DNA of 64,000 nt. Origin: Bacteroidales bacterium (GTDB lineage Bacteria; Bacteroidota; Bacteroidia; Bacteroidales; UBA932). Positions 36,056-45,102 of the stretch are shown piece by piece. The notes below the pieces were generated by a model. The model was not told where the DNA came from and did no database searches. It was given only the letters and a program-made list of their open reading frames with translations. Position numbers and translations under genes: made by a program. The DNA lies in NCBI GenBank assembly GCA_017480345.1, contig JAFVAU010000022.1:1-64000 (forward strand). Direction: 5' to 3'. Numbering within the stretch: position 1 is the first letter of the stretch; every line of letters starts with the position of its first letter.

Positions 36056-36088
36056 TTTGCAAAGGTAGCAAAATTTTGCGTACTTTTG
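36056..36088 (+). promoter_or_regulatory. alaS promoter
   Basis: TTTG (36056-36059), 21 bp, then TACTTTTG (36081-36088), 20 bp before the ATG. It overlaps the divergent -7 box of the M23 operon. Confidence 0.65.
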
Positions 36089-36108
36089 CAGGTTCAAAAG
36101 ATAGATAT

Positions 36109-38724
36109 ATGACATCCAAGGAAATCCGCCAGAAATATCTGGACTTCTTCGCCTCCAAGGGCCACACCGTGGTTCCCAGCGCCCCCATGGTCATCAAGAA
36201 CGACCCTACGCTCATGTTCACCAACGCGGGCATGAACCAGTTCAAAGACATTTTCCTGGGCAACGCCGCCCCCAAATACCCCCGTGCCACCGACAGCCAG
36301 AAGTGCCTCCGCGTGAGCGGCAAGCACAACGACCTGGAAGCCGTGGGCCACGACGGCCGTCACCACACCATGTTCGAGATGCTGGGCAACTGGAGTTTCG
36401 GAGACTATTTCAAGACCGAGGCCATCGACTGGGCCTGGGAACTCCTCACCGAAGTATACAAGATTGACAAGACTAAACTCTACGCCACCGTGTTCGAAGG
36501 CTCCCGGGAAGACGGAACGGAGCTGGACACCGAGGCGCAGGCCGCCTGGCTCAAACACCTTCCGGCCGACCATGTGCTCACCGGCAACAAGCACGACAAC
36601 TTCTGGGAAATGGGAGACACCGGCCCCTGCGGCCCCTGCAGCGAGATCCACATCGACCTCCGTCCCGACGAGGAGATTGCCAAGATTCCCGGCCGCGAGC
36701 TGGTGAACACGGACAACGACGATGTCATCGAAATCTGGAACCTGGTGTTCATGCAGTTTGAACGCAAGGCCGACGGCCACCTGGAGCCGCTCCCGGCCAA
36801 GAACATCGACACCGGCATGGGCTTCGAGCGCCTGTGCATGATCCTGCAAGGCAAGAAGAGCAACTACGAGACAGACGTCTTCTCCGGCCTCATCGGCCAG
36901 GTGGAAGAATTCTCCGGCCACAAATATGCCGAGGGCGGCAACGTGGAAGTGGCCATGCGCGTGATTGCGGACCACATCCGCGCCATCGCCTTCTCCATCG
37001 CCGACGGCCAGCTGCCCTCCAACGTAAAGGCCGGCTACGTGATCCGCAGAATCCTGCGCCGCGCCGTCCGCTACGGCTATACCTTCCTGGGCTTCACCGA
37101 GCCCTTCCTCTGCCGCCTCATCCCCCAGCTGGTGGCCGATATGGGCGAAGCCTATCCGGAACTCAAGGCCCAGGAGAAGCTCATCGAGAACGTGATCCGC
37201 GAGGAAGAAAACGCCTTCCTGCGCACCCTGGACCGCGGTATCCGCATGCTGGAAGACAACATGGCAAAGAACGCAGCCACCAAGGTGGTGTCCGGCACGG
37301 ACGCCTTCGTCCTCTATGACACCTACGGCTTCCCCATCGACCTCACGGAGCTCATCGCCTCCGAGAAGGGCTACACCGTGGACCTGAAAGGCTTTGACGT
37401 GGAGCTTCAGAAACAGAAGGAGCGCGCCCGCAACGCCACCGCCAACGAGTTCGGAGACTGGACGGTCTTCGCCGAGGGCGACGAGGTGGTCTTCGAGGGC
37501 TATGACACCCTGAAGGTGGAAGGCGCCCGCCTCATGAAGCAGCGCACCGTGAAGCAGAAAAACAAGGAATACTTCCAGCTGGTCTTCGACCGCACTCCCT
37601 TCTATGCGGAGATGGGCGGCCAGGTGGGAGACAGCGGCTATATCGAGGGTGCAGACGGAGAGAAGATTGCCATCCTGAACACCGTAAAGGAGAACAACCT
37701 GAGCATCCATCTGGCAGAGAAACTGCCCCAGAACGGCACCCAGACCTTCACCCTCACGGTGGACGGGAAGCGCCGCCAACGCATCATGAACAACCATACG
37801 GCCACCCACCTGCTGCACCAGGCCCTCCGCGAGATCCTGGGCACGCACGTGGAGCAGAAGGGTTCCTTCGTGGGGCCGGACTACTTCCGCTTTGACTTCT
37901 CCCACTTCCAGAAAGTGACGGACGAGGAGCTCCGCGCCGTGGAGAGCCGCGTGAACGAGCTCATCCGGGCCGATGAACCCCTCTGTGAAAAGCGCGATGC
38001 CACCATGGAGGAAGCCCGCGCGATGGGCGCCATGGCCCTGTTCGGAGAAAAGTACGGAGATGTGGTGCGGGTGGTCCGCTTCGGAGACTCCATCGAGCTC
38101 TGCGGCGGTACGCACACGCGTTCCACCGGCACCATCGGCCTGTTCAAGGTTAGGGCAGAAAGCGCCGTAGCCGCCGGCGTGCGCCGTATCGAGGCTGTGA
38201 CGGGCGCTTCCGCCGAGGAAGCCATCCACAGCGTGGAAGACATGCTGAAGACCGTCCGCGGCCTGTTCAACAACGTGCCGGACCTCACCGCCGCCATCCA
38301 AAAGATGATCGGCGAGAACGCCGACGCCCGCAAGCAGCTGGAAGAGCTGGCCGCCGAAAAGGCCGCCCAGCTGGCCCAGAAACTGGAATCCCAGGCCGTG
38401 GAGATGAACGGAATCCAGGTGGTCCGCTTTGACCACTCCGTAGATCCGGCCCTGGCCCGCAACATGGCCCTTCTTTTGCAGAAGAATGCCCGGAACCTGG
38501 TACTGGCCGGCGCCTTCGCCTTTGACGGCAAGCCCAACCTGGTGCTCATGTACTCCAACGACCTGGTTGCCAAGGGCAAGAATGCCGGAAAGGACATCCG
38601 CGAGGCCGCCAAGTTCATTCAGGGCGGCGGCGGCGGACAGCCCGGCCTGGCTACGGCCGGCGGACGCCTCGTGGAAGGCCTGCCCCAGGCCCTGGATAAG
38701 TTGGTTGAAGTTGCCATTGGATAA
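36109..38724 (+). CDS. alaS: Alanine-tRNA ligase
   Basis: This 871-residue enzyme charges tRNA-Ala. It has the class II catalytic core at the N-terminus ([44 protein letters not shown]) and the editing domain with [12 protein letters not shown] plus [10 protein letters not shown]. The C-Ala part ends in [14 protein letters not shown]. Full length. ATG 36109 matches the family start; an earlier in-frame ATG precedes the promoter. Confidence 0.98.
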   Translation: MTSKEIRQKYLDFFASKGHTVVPSAPMVIKNDPTLMFTNAGMNQFKDIFLGNAAPKYPRATDSQKCLRVSGKHNDLEAVGHDGRHHTMFEMLGNWSFGDYFKTEAIDWAWELLTEVYKIDKTKLYATVFEGSREDGTELDTEAQAAWLKHLPADHVLTGNKHDNFWEMGDTGPCGPCSEIHIDLRPDEEIAKIPGRELVNTDNDDVIEIWNLVFMQFERKADGHLEPLPAKNIDTGMGFERLCMILQGKKSNYETDVFSGLIGQVEEFSGHKYAEGGNVEVAMRVIADHIRAIAFSIADGQLPSNVKAGYVIRRILRRAVRYGYTFLGFTEPFLCRLIPQLVADMGEAYPELKAQEKLIENVIREEENAFLRTLDRGIRMLEDNMAKNAATKVVSGTDAFVLYDTYGFPIDLTELIASEKGYTVDLKGFDVELQKQKERARNATANEFGDWTVFAEGDEVVFEGYDTLKVEGARLMKQRTVKQKNKEYFQLVFDRTPFYAEMGGQVGDSGYIEGADGEKIAILNTVKENNLSIHLAEKLPQNGTQTFTLTVDGKRRQRIMNNHTATHLLHQALREILGTHVEQKGSFVGPDYFRFDFSHFQKVTDEELRAVESRVNELIRADEPLCEKRDATMEEARAMGAMALFGEKYGDVVRVVRFGDSIELCGGTHTRSTGTIGLFKVRAESAVAAGVRRIEAVTGASAEEAIHSVEDMLKTVRGLFNNVPDLTAAIQKMIGENADARKQLEELAAEKAAQLAQKLESQAVEMNGIQVVRFDHSVDPALARNMALLLQKNARNLVLAGAFAFDGKPNLVLMYSNDLVAKGKNAGKDIREAAKFIQGGGGGQPGLATAGGRLVEGLPQALDKLVEVAIG

Positions 38725-38727
38725 CAG

Positions 38728-38775
38728 ATGCCCGGTCGAGCCGGGCATGACGTCATTGCCGACTTGATCGGCAAT
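38728..38775. repeat. Two tandem hairpins between alaS and lptG-fmt
   Basis: Hairpin one pairs 38728-38735 with 38741-38748 and hairpin two pairs 38755-38762 with 38768-38775, each 8 bp with 5-nt loops. There is no T run, so they look like a REP-type repeat unit rather than a terminator. The next ATG follows after 8 bp. Confidence 0.6.
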
Positions 38776-38783
38776 CATGCAGA

Positions 38784-41333
38784 ATGAAAAAATTAGACCA
38801 GTATTTAGTCAAATCGTTCGTGGGACCGTTTTTCGCGATCCTGGCGATTGTGGTCTTCATACTGGTGATGCAGTTCCTCTGGGTATACATTGATGAACTG
38901 GTGGGAAAGGGCCTGGAGTTCAAGGTAATCCTGGAATTCCTGATGTGGGGCAGCGGCACGGTGCTGCCGCTGGCCATCCCCCTGGCCACGCTCCTGAGCT
39001 CCATGATGACGCTGGGAGACATGGGCGAGAAGTTCGAGCTCACGGCCATGAAGGCCTCCGGCATCTCCCTGGCCCGCGTGCTCCTTCCCATGACCATCGT
39101 CTGCGCCGGCATCTGCGTGGTGGCCTTCTTCGTGGGAGACCGGCTGGTCCCCTACTCCATCAACCAGATTTACACCATGCGGGACGATATCGGCCGGACA
39201 AAGAGCGAAATCAAAATCCCCACCGGAACCTTCTACGACGGCATCGAAGGCTATATCCTGCGGGTGGACTCCCGGGACAAGAAGACGGGGATGATGCACG
39301 GCATCCAGGTGTATGACCATTCGGCCGGCAAGGGCAATACCCGCCTCACGGTGGCCGACAGCGGCATCATCCGCATGTCCAAGGCCAAGGATTATCTCAC
39401 CTTCTCCCTGTATAACGGCGTCAACTACCAGGAGGAAAATACCCGGAAGTACCGGGACACCACCCTGGCCCTGCAGCGGATTGCCTTCCAGACGCAGGAG
39501 CTGGTGATTCCGCTGGAGAACTACGCCTACCACCAGTCTGACAGCGCCCGCTACGGAGAGCAGGTGCGTTCCATGAACCTCAAGTCCCTGCGGCACGGGC
39601 ACGACTCCCTCCAGGCCCTGGTGGACAAGGGCACGCAGCGGCATGTGGAAGACTTCCTGCGGCAGAACATCCTGGACCGCCGCAAACAGCTGGACACTTC
39701 CTGGCGCAGCGTCTCCTCCACCGTGCTGGAGCCGCACACAAACGGCCCCTGGAAGAGCCTGAGCGACAAGAAAAGGGCCTACGAGAATGCAGCGTCCAAT
39801 GCCCGGCAGTACCAGAATATCGCCGAGAGCCAGATCATGGATTCGGCCGATTATACCCGCCTGATCTACCGCACGGACGTGGAAATCTGGAAGAAGTTCG
39901 CCCAGGCGCTTGCCTGCATGCTGCTCTTCTTCATCGGCGCCCCCATCGGTGCCCTCCTCAAGAAGGGAGGCCTGGGCACGCCCGCCATCTTCTCCATGCT
40001 GTTTTTCGTGCTCTACTGGGTCATTGACATCATCGGAGAGCGGCTGGCCAACAACGGACAGACTACCGCCTTCGTGGGAAAATTCATATCGGCTTTTGTC
40101 CTGGGGCCGCTGGGAGCCTTCTTTACGGTGAAGGCCATCCAGGATGCCAGCCTGTTCCACATAGATTTGTTCAAGAGCTGGTTCAGGAAATTCAAGAGTA
40201 AACTTATTCGTATGTTCAGACAGACACGCATTGTATATATGGGTACGCCGGAATTCTCCGTAGGGCCGCTCCAGGCCCTGAGGAAAGCCGGTTACAAAGT
40301 GGTGGGCGTAGTGACGGCCCCGGACAAGCCCTCCGGCCGCGGGCTAAAGATAAGCGAGAGCGCCGTCAAGAAATACGCGGTGGCTCAGGGGCTGCCGCTG
40401 CTGCAGCCGGAAAAGCTCAAGGACGAGCAGTTCCTCAGGGACCTGGCCGCCTGGAAGGCCGATTTGTTTGTGGTGGTGGGCTTCCGCATGCTGCCGGAGG
40501 TGGTCTGGAAAATGCCCAAGCTGGGCACCTTCAACCTGCACGCCGCCCTGCTGCCGCAGTACCGCGGCGCCGCCCCCATCAACTGGGCGGTGATCAACGG
40601 AGAGAACATCTCCGGTGTCACCACCTTCATGATTGACCAGAAGATAGACACAGGCGGCATCATCCTGCGTTCCGAGTGCCGCATAGAGCCCACGGACACC
40701 GCCGGAGACCTCCACGACAAGCTTATGGAGCTGGGCTCCACCCTGGTGGTGGAAACGGTGGAGGGCCTTATCCAGAAGAACGTGGAACTGCGCGTGCAGC
40801 GCAGCTTCATCCAGGGCTCCGAACTCCTCAAGCCCGCCCCCAAGCTCACCCGCGAGCTCCAGCACATCGACTGGAGGGACACGTCCAAACACGTGTACAA
40901 CCTCATCCGCGGCCTCTCTCCCTTCCCTTGCGCCTTCACGGAACTCGTACCCCTTGAGGGGGGCTCCGCCCCCCTATTATCCCCCTGCGGCTCCCGGCCT
41001 ATAAGTCCTCAGGACAAGCCTTCGGACACGGCCTCCGCCGGGCGCTCTGATGAGCGCCAAGAAGCCCGCGCGCAACAGCTTAAAATTTTCTTCGGGGAAA
41101 TCCGGACAGACCTGCATGCGGTGCCCGGAACGGTTCTGAGCGACGGCAAGACGTACTTTGCCATTGCCACGCAGGACGGGGCCATCGCCATCACAGACCT
41201 GCAGCTGAGCGGCAAGAAACGCATGGACGTGCGCAGTTTCCTGCTGGGCTTCCGCAATCCTACCGGATACAGCACCACGCAGGGCACTTCCAAGGCCGAG
41301 ATGGAAAAAGCCCAACCCAAGGAAGATGAATAG
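38784..41333 (+). CDS. lptG-fmt: In-frame fusion of LptF/LptG permease and methionyl-tRNA formyltransferase
   Basis: One 849-residue frame holds two normally separate proteins. Residues 1-about 470 are a YjgP/YjgQ (LptF/G) permease of the lipopolysaccharide exporter: helices near the N-terminus (PFFAILAIVVFILVMQFLW, then GTVLPLAIPLATLLSSM), a periplasmic part, and C-terminal helices from about 372. Residues 477-849 are Fmt, starting RIVYMGTPEFSVGPL. The active-site Asn584, His586 (FNLHAALLPQYRGAAPI) and the KIDTG Asp are intact. Met477 (40212) could also start a separate Fmt. Fmt carries an extra segment of about 40 residues (722-763) with a palindrome. The end overlaps the next gene by 8 bp. 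Confidence 0.88.
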   Translation: MKKLDQYLVKSFVGPFFAILAIVVFILVMQFLWVYIDELVGKGLEFKVILEFLMWGSGTVLPLAIPLATLLSSMMTLGDMGEKFELTAMKASGISLARVLLPMTIVCAGICVVAFFVGDRLVPYSINQIYTMRDDIGRTKSEIKIPTGTFYDGIEGYILRVDSRDKKTGMMHGIQVYDHSAGKGNTRLTVADSGIIRMSKAKDYLTFSLYNGVNYQEENTRKYRDTTLALQRIAFQTQELVIPLENYAYHQSDSARYGEQVRSMNLKSLRHGHDSLQALVDKGTQRHVEDFLRQNILDRRKQLDTSWRSVSSTVLEPHTNGPWKSLSDKKRAYENAASNARQYQNIAESQIMDSADYTRLIYRTDVEIWKKFAQALACMLLFFIGAPIGALLKKGGLGTPAIFSMLFFVLYWVIDIIGERLANNGQTTAFVGKFISAFVLGPLGAFFTVKAIQDASLFHIDLFKSWFRKFKSKLIRMFRQTRIVYMGTPEFSVGPLQALRKAGYKVVGVVTAPDKPSGRGLKISESAVKKYAVAQGLPLLQPEKLKDEQFLRDLAAWKADLFVVVGFRMLPEVVWKMPKLGTFNLHAALLPQYRGAAPINWAVINGENISGVTTFMIDQKIDTGGIILRSECRIEPTDTAGDLHDKLMELGSTLVVETVEGLIQKNVELRVQRSFIQGSELLKPAPKLTRELQHIDWRDTSKHVYNLIRGLSPFPCAFTELVPLEGGSAPLLSPCGSRPISPQDKPSDTASAGRSDERQEARAQQLKIFFGEIRTDLHAVPGTVLSDGKTYFAIATQDGAIAITDLQLSGKKRMDVRSFLLGFRNPTGYSTTQGTSKAEMEKAQPKEDE
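40947..41075 (+). repeat. Palindrome-bearing in-frame insertion within fmt
   Basis: About 43 codons interrupt Fmt between AFTEL and QLKIFFGE, where family members normally have only a few residues. The segment contains a perfect hairpin (40957-40964 with 40968-40975, 3-nt loop) and a second small dyad near 41041-41058. Its product is a low-complexity Ser/Pro/Arg-rich loop. No other copy was found in the window. Confidence 0.6.
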
Positions 41334-41967
41334 CATCACCATCCTCTCCAACGGGCAGTTCCCCACCGAGCCCTATCCGCTGTATCTGCTGGATTCGGCC
41401 GAAGGGGTGGTCTGCTGCGACGGTGCCCTGGAGAAACTCCTGGCGCACAATCCATCGGCCCGTCCCTTGGCGGTGGTGGGAGACTTGGATTCCCTGCCGG
41501 AAGAGCTTCAGAAGCAGTTTTCCAGCCTGGTGGTCCACGAGAGCGAGCAAGATTACAACGACCTCACCAAGACCATGCGCTGGGTGCTGCGGGAGCATCC
41601 CGAGGTTTCCGAGATTGTAATCCTGGGCGCCACGGGCCTGAGGGAAGACCATACCATCGGCAATCTGGGCCTTCTGATGGAATATACCCGCCTGTTTGAC
41701 CTGGGCGAGCGCAAGGTGACCATGGTCTCCGACTATGGGACGGCTTTTGCCATAACAGATACCTGCGACCTTCATCTGGGTGAAGGACGCAGGTTCTCTC
41801 TTTTCAGCGCCGACAATACGCTTCAAATCACTTCCGAGGGCCTTCAGTGGCCCACCGACGGGGTTGTGTTCGATGCCTGGTGGAAGGCCACCCTCAACCG
41901 CACCGTCTCCCCCATTGTCTCCCTTCATTTCAACCACCCTTCATCGGCCCTGGTGATAGTGGATTAG
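41326..41967 (+). CDS. Thiamine diphosphokinase
   Basis: This 213-residue enzyme converts thiamine to thiamine diphosphate using ATP. Motifs: CCDGALEKL, VVGDLDSLPEELQ, SEQDYNDLTKTMRWVL and LGATGLREDHTIGNLGLL, followed by the C-terminal binding sheet (GLQWPTDGV). The start overlaps the fusion gene by 8 bp, suggesting coupling. The stop overlaps the convergent trpB end by 4 bp. Confidence 0.93.
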   Translation: MNSITILSNGQFPTEPYPLYLLDSAEGVVCCDGALEKLLAHNPSARPLAVVGDLDSLPEELQKQFSSLVVHESEQDYNDLTKTMRWVLREHPEVSEIVILGATGLREDHTIGNLGLLMEYTRLFDLGERKVTMVSDYGTAFAITDTCDLHLGEGRRFSLFSADNTLQITSEGLQWPTDGVVFDAWWKATLNRTVSPIVSLHFNHPSSALVIVD

Positions 41968-43328
41968 GCGTTCAGCTTGTCGGCCGATTCAATGAATTTG
42001 GCCAGTTCCGTGTCGGTGAGCTTGTAGTCTTTCAGCTCGCCGGAGATGTACTGGTCGTAGGCACTCATGTCCACGAAGCCGTGACCGGAGAGGTTGAAGA
42101 GGATGGTCTTCTGTTCGCCGGTTTCCTTGCATTTGAGGGCCTCCCGGATGGTGGCGGCAATGGCGTGGCAGCTTTCCGGAGCGGGGATGATGCCTTCCGT
42201 CTGGGCAAAGAGTACGCCGGCCTTGAAGGTCTCTGTCTGTTCCAGGTCGATGGCTTCCATATAACCGTCCTTCATGAGCTGGGACAGGATAACTCCGGCG
42301 CCGTGGTAGCGCAGACCGCCGGCGTGGATGGTGGCGGGTTTGAAGGTGTGGCCCAGGGTGAACATGGGAAGGAGCGGGGTCATGCCGGCCTCATCGGCAA
42401 AGTCATACTCGAACTTGCCGCGGGTGAGTTTGGGGCAGCTGGCAGGCTCGGCCGCGATGAAACGGGTCTTCTTGCCGTCCTGAATGTTGTGACGCAGGAA
42501 GGGGAAGGCGATGCCGGAGAAGTTGGAACCGCCGCCGAAGCAGCCGATCACAATGTCGGGATACTCTCCCGCGAGGGCCATCTGCTTCTCCGCCTCCAGG
42601 CCGATAACGGTCTGGTGCATGCACACGTGGTTGAGCACGGAGCCCAGGGTGTACTTGCAGTTGGGCGTGGTGAGGGCCAGTTCCATGGCCTCCGAGATGG
42701 CGCAGCCCAGGGAGCCCTGGTCGTTGGGGTTCTTGGTAAGGATGTCCTTGCCGGCACGGGTGCTCATGGACGGGGAGGGAGTGATGGCGGCACCGAAGGT
42801 CTGCATGATGGAACGGCGGTAGGGCTTCTGGTTGTAGCTCACTTTCACCATATAGACGGCGCAGTCCAGGCCGAACTTCTTGGCGGCATAGCTGAGGGCG
42901 CCGCCCCACTGACCGGCGCCGGTTTCGGTGGTAATGTTGGTGATGCCTTCTTTCTTGGCATAGTAGGCCTGTGCCAGGGCCGAATTGAGCTTGTGGCTGC
43001 CGGCGGGGCTCACGCTCTCATTCTTGAAAAAGATGTGGGCGGGGGTGCCCAGGGCTTCTTCCAGCTCGTAGGCACGCACCAGCGGGGTGCAGCGGTAGGC
43101 CGCATACTGCTCGCGTACAGGCTCCGGGATGGGAATCCACTCGTCGGTCTGGTTCAGTTCCTGGCGGGCGCACTCTTCCACAAACACCGGGTAGAAGTCT
43201 TCGGGCTTCAGGGGCTCCTTGGTGGCGGGGTTCAGGAACGGCAGGGGCTTGTTGGGCATCACCGCCTGGATGTTGAAGTAATGGGTGGGGATTTCGCTCT
43301 CGGGGAGGATGTACTTTTTCTGTCTCAT
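41964..43328 (-). CDS. trpB: TrpB-like tryptophan synthase beta subunit (TrpB2 type)
   Basis: This 454-residue PLP enzyme makes tryptophan from indole and serine. The PLP lysine lies in the SHKLNSALAQAYYA motif, with ETGAGQWGGALSYA and CFGGGSNFSG completing the active site. The long N-terminal extension and length mark the TrpB2 branch. No trpA or other trp gene adjoins it, so indole salvage is a reasonable guess. A leader peptide with two Trp codons and a terminator precede it, so expression should rise when charged tRNA-Trp falls. Confidence 0.95.
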   Translation of the reverse strand: MRQKKYILPESEIPTHYFNIQAVMPNKPLPFLNPATKEPLKPEDFYPVFVEECARQELNQTDEWIPIPEPVREQYAAYRCTPLVRAYELEEALGTPAHIFFKNESVSPAGSHKLNSALAQAYYAKKEGITNITTETGAGQWGGALSYAAKKFGLDCAVYMVKVSYNQKPYRRSIMQTFGAAITPSPSMSTRAGKDILTKNPNDQGSLGCAISEAMELALTTPNCKYTLGSVLNHVCMHQTVIGLEAEKQMALAGEYPDIVIGCFGGGSNFSGIAFPFLRHNIQDGKKTRFIAAEPASCPKLTRGKFEYDFADEAGMTPLLPMFTLGHTFKPATIHAGGLRYHGAGVILSQLMKDGYMEAIDLEQTETFKAGVLFAQTEGIIPAPESCHAIAATIREALKCKETGEQKTILFNLSGHGFVDMSAYDQYISGELKDYKLTDTELAKFIESADKLNA

Positions 43329-43369
43329 AATGCTTGTTATTAAGTTTGTTTATACTGTTTCCAACAAAA

Positions 43370-43396
43370 AAGGCCTGCTGTAAGTCAGCAGGCCTT
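43370..43396 (-). terminator. trp attenuator terminator hairpin
   Basis: On the minus strand an 11-bp perfect stem (43370-43380 with 43386-43396) and 5-nt loop are followed by a T run, about 40 bp before trpB. Its loop and arm contain GACTTACAG (43378-43386), exactly complementary to CTGTAAGTC (43423-43431) at the leader-peptide stop, which gives an alternative antiterminator. Confidence 0.85.
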
Positions 43397-43425
43397 CTAT
43401 ATACATATAACTACGGCGAAGCGAC

Positions 43426-43479
43426 TTACAGGTTTGAACTGCAAGCGCGCCACCAGTTGTTATTGTTATTCCGTCTCAT
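43426..43479 (-). CDS. trpL: trp leader peptide (17 aa)
   Basis: The minus-strand ORF reads MRRNNNNNWWRACSSNL and stops at TAA. Two adjacent Trp codons precede a segment CTTGCAG that can pair with CTGTAAG at the stop codon, the 1:2 hairpin. The same CTGTAAGTC can pair with the terminator arm (2:3), and the terminator is 3:4. This is the complete layout of ribosome-mediated attenuation, fitting its place directly upstream of trpB. It is too short for ordinary gene calling. Confidence 0.85.
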   Translation of the reverse strand: MRRNNNNNWWRACSSNL

Positions 43480-43525
43480 TCTTTTGCAAAGATGTGCAAT
43501 AGAAATTACAAATGCAAGAAAAATT

Positions 43526-44287
43526 TTAAAAACTTGCAAGGATGGGGGCCGTCCACTGGGCCGATGCCGTTACATAGTGGGCTTCCACATAGGCGTTGAC
43601 GGCCGTGCAGACGAAGAGCAGCACGATGCAGGTGCTCACGATGATGCCAATCACACGCAGACGCTTAAGCCATTTCTTGTTATTCCAGCCGATGGTCTGG
43701 AACATGCTCCAGAAACCGTGGTTCAGGTGCAGCCAGATAGCCACGAACCATACGATGTACAGGGCCAGGACCCACTCGTGACGGAAGGTGTTCAGAAGCA
43801 GGAAATACGGATTCTCCGCTTCACCGCCCATGAATTCCTGCAGCTGCATCTTGGCCCAGAAGTGGGTGAGATGGAAGCAGAGGAAGCCAAGGATGACGAT
43901 TCCCAGCACGAACATGTTCTTGGCGCTCCAGCTGTCGTTCTTGGCCTTGGAGGCCACTTCATAGCGCTTGACGCCGCCACGGCGCTGGAAGTTCTGTACG
44001 CTGAGCCAGATGCCGTAGCAGATGTGGATGAGGAAGCCCAGGGCCAGGATGGGAACCATGATGTCAATCACGGGAGAGGACATGAAGTCGCAGCCAAGCT
44101 GGAACCAGCCGTCTCCGTGGGTGTAGGGCATGTTGTCGGCCGCCACCTTGCCGAAGATTCCATGCATGGAGTCCATGACGGAGAAGAAGTTGATGGTGCC
44201 GTGAAGGAGCAAGAAGATGATAAGGAAAGCGCCGCTGACGCTCTGGATGAATTTCTTGCCAATGGAGGAGGTTAGAAAATTAGCCAT
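43526..44287 (-). CDS. Succinate dehydrogenase/fumarate reductase cytochrome b subunit
   Basis: This 253-residue membrane protein anchors the SdhAB/FrdAB catalytic subunits and binds heme b and quinone. Five helices are visible, with conserved histidines in LLLHGTINF, LIHICYGIWL, FHLTHFWAK and WLHLNHGFW, the diheme Bacteroidetes type. MANFLTSSIGKKFIQSVSGAFL is the usual start. The expected frdA and frdB genes do not follow; trpB is next instead. The frame extends upstream into the pyrH region, but ATG 44287 is clear. Confidence 0.93.
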   Translation of the reverse strand: MANFLTSSIGKKFIQSVSGAFLIIFLLLHGTINFFSVMDSMHGIFGKVAADNMPYTHGDGWFQLGCDFMSSPVIDIMVPILALGFLIHICYGIWLSVQNFQRRGGVKRYEVASKAKNDSWSAKNMFVLGIVILGFLCFHLTHFWAKMQLQEFMGGEAENPYFLLLNTFRHEWVLALYIVWFVAIWLHLNHGFWSMFQTIGWNNKKWLKRLRVIGIIVSTCIVLLFVCTAVNAYVEAHYVTASAQWTAPILASF

Positions 44288-44358
44288 TATCTTTGTGTTG
44301 TTATTATTCCAAGTATGCAAATATAGGAATCTTTCTTGGATTTTTCCCACTATTTGGG

Positions 44359-44366
44359 TACTTTTG
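44359..44366 (+). promoter_or_regulatory. -7 box of pyrH
   Basis: TACTTTTG matches TAnnTTTG 21 bp before the pyrH ATG. The -33 element is weak. A matching TATATTTG for the divergent cytochrome b gene lies at 44318-44325 on the minus strand. Confidence 0.45.
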
Positions 44367-44387
44367 TTCGGAATAATACAAAATCTC

Positions 44388-45092
44388 ATGTATAAACGCG
44401 TACTTCTTAAACTTTCGGGCGAGAGCCTGGGCGGTCCGGCCGGCAAGGGACTGGACACCGCATGGTTGGAAAAATATGCCAAGGAAATAGCGGCGGCGGC
44501 CAAGGCCGGCCTCCAGATTGCCATCGTGAACGGCGGCGGAAACATCTTCCGCGGCCTGCAGGGCGTGGGCAAGGGCTTCGACCGCGTGGACGGAGACAAG
44601 ATGGGCATGCTGGCCACCGTCATCAATTCCCTGGCCCTCAAGATGTTCATCAAGGCCGAAGGTGTTCAGGCGGAGGTCTTCACCTCCACCCCCATGGAGC
44701 CGCATGCCAAATACTATATGCGGGACGAGGCCGTGAAGGTGCTGGAAGGTGGCGGCGTAGCCCTCATCGCCGGCGGAACCGGCAACCCCTTCTTCACCAC
44801 GGACAGCGGCGCCGCCCTTCGCGCTTTGGAGATAGGGGCCGACGCCCTCCTCAAGGGAACCCGCGTGGACGGCGTTTATACGGCAGATCCGGAGAAAGAC
44901 CCTTCGGCCCGAAAGTATGACGAACTGTCCTTCGACGAAGCCATCTCCAAGCACCTGAAGGTGATGGACCAGACCGCCTACGCCCTTTGCAGCGACGGCG
45001 GCATGCCCATCATCGTCTTTGACATGAACGCCACCGGCAACCTCACCAAGCTCCTGGCGGGAGAAAAGGTGGGAACCCTTGTCCATCCTTAA
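44388..45092 (+). CDS. pyrH: Uridylate kinase
   Basis: This 234-residue enzyme phosphorylates UMP to UDP. Family motifs: YKRVLLKLSGESLGG, IVNGGGNIFRG, DKMGMLATVINSLAL, GTGNPFFTTDSGAALRALEIGAD, and DGVYTADPEKDPSA. ATG 44388 gives the standard start MYKRVLLKLSGE; longer in-frame starts would cross the promoter. The esterase gene follows after 10 bp, possibly co-transcribed. Confidence 0.97.
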   Translation: MYKRVLLKLSGESLGGPAGKGLDTAWLEKYAKEIAAAAKAGLQIAIVNGGGNIFRGLQGVGKGFDRVDGDKMGMLATVINSLALKMFIKAEGVQAEVFTSTPMEPHAKYYMRDEAVKVLEGGGVALIAGGTGNPFFTTDSGAALRALEIGADALLKGTRVDGVYTADPEKDPSARKYDELSFDEAISKHLKVMDQTAYALCSDGGMPIIVFDMNATGNLTKLLAGEKVGTLVHP

Positions 45093-45102
45093 ACCATCGG
45101 CC

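Noticed and set aside
36094..38778. 894-codon open frame antisense to alaS
   Set aside because: Shadow of GC-rich codon use; the sense strand encodes a full AlaS with all motifs, and the antisense product has no recognisable domain.
40212..41333. Separate fmt gene starting at 40212
   Set aside because: Possible as an internal start, but there is no stop codon, gap or clear ribosome-binding site separating it from the permease frame, so the fusion is the direct reading.
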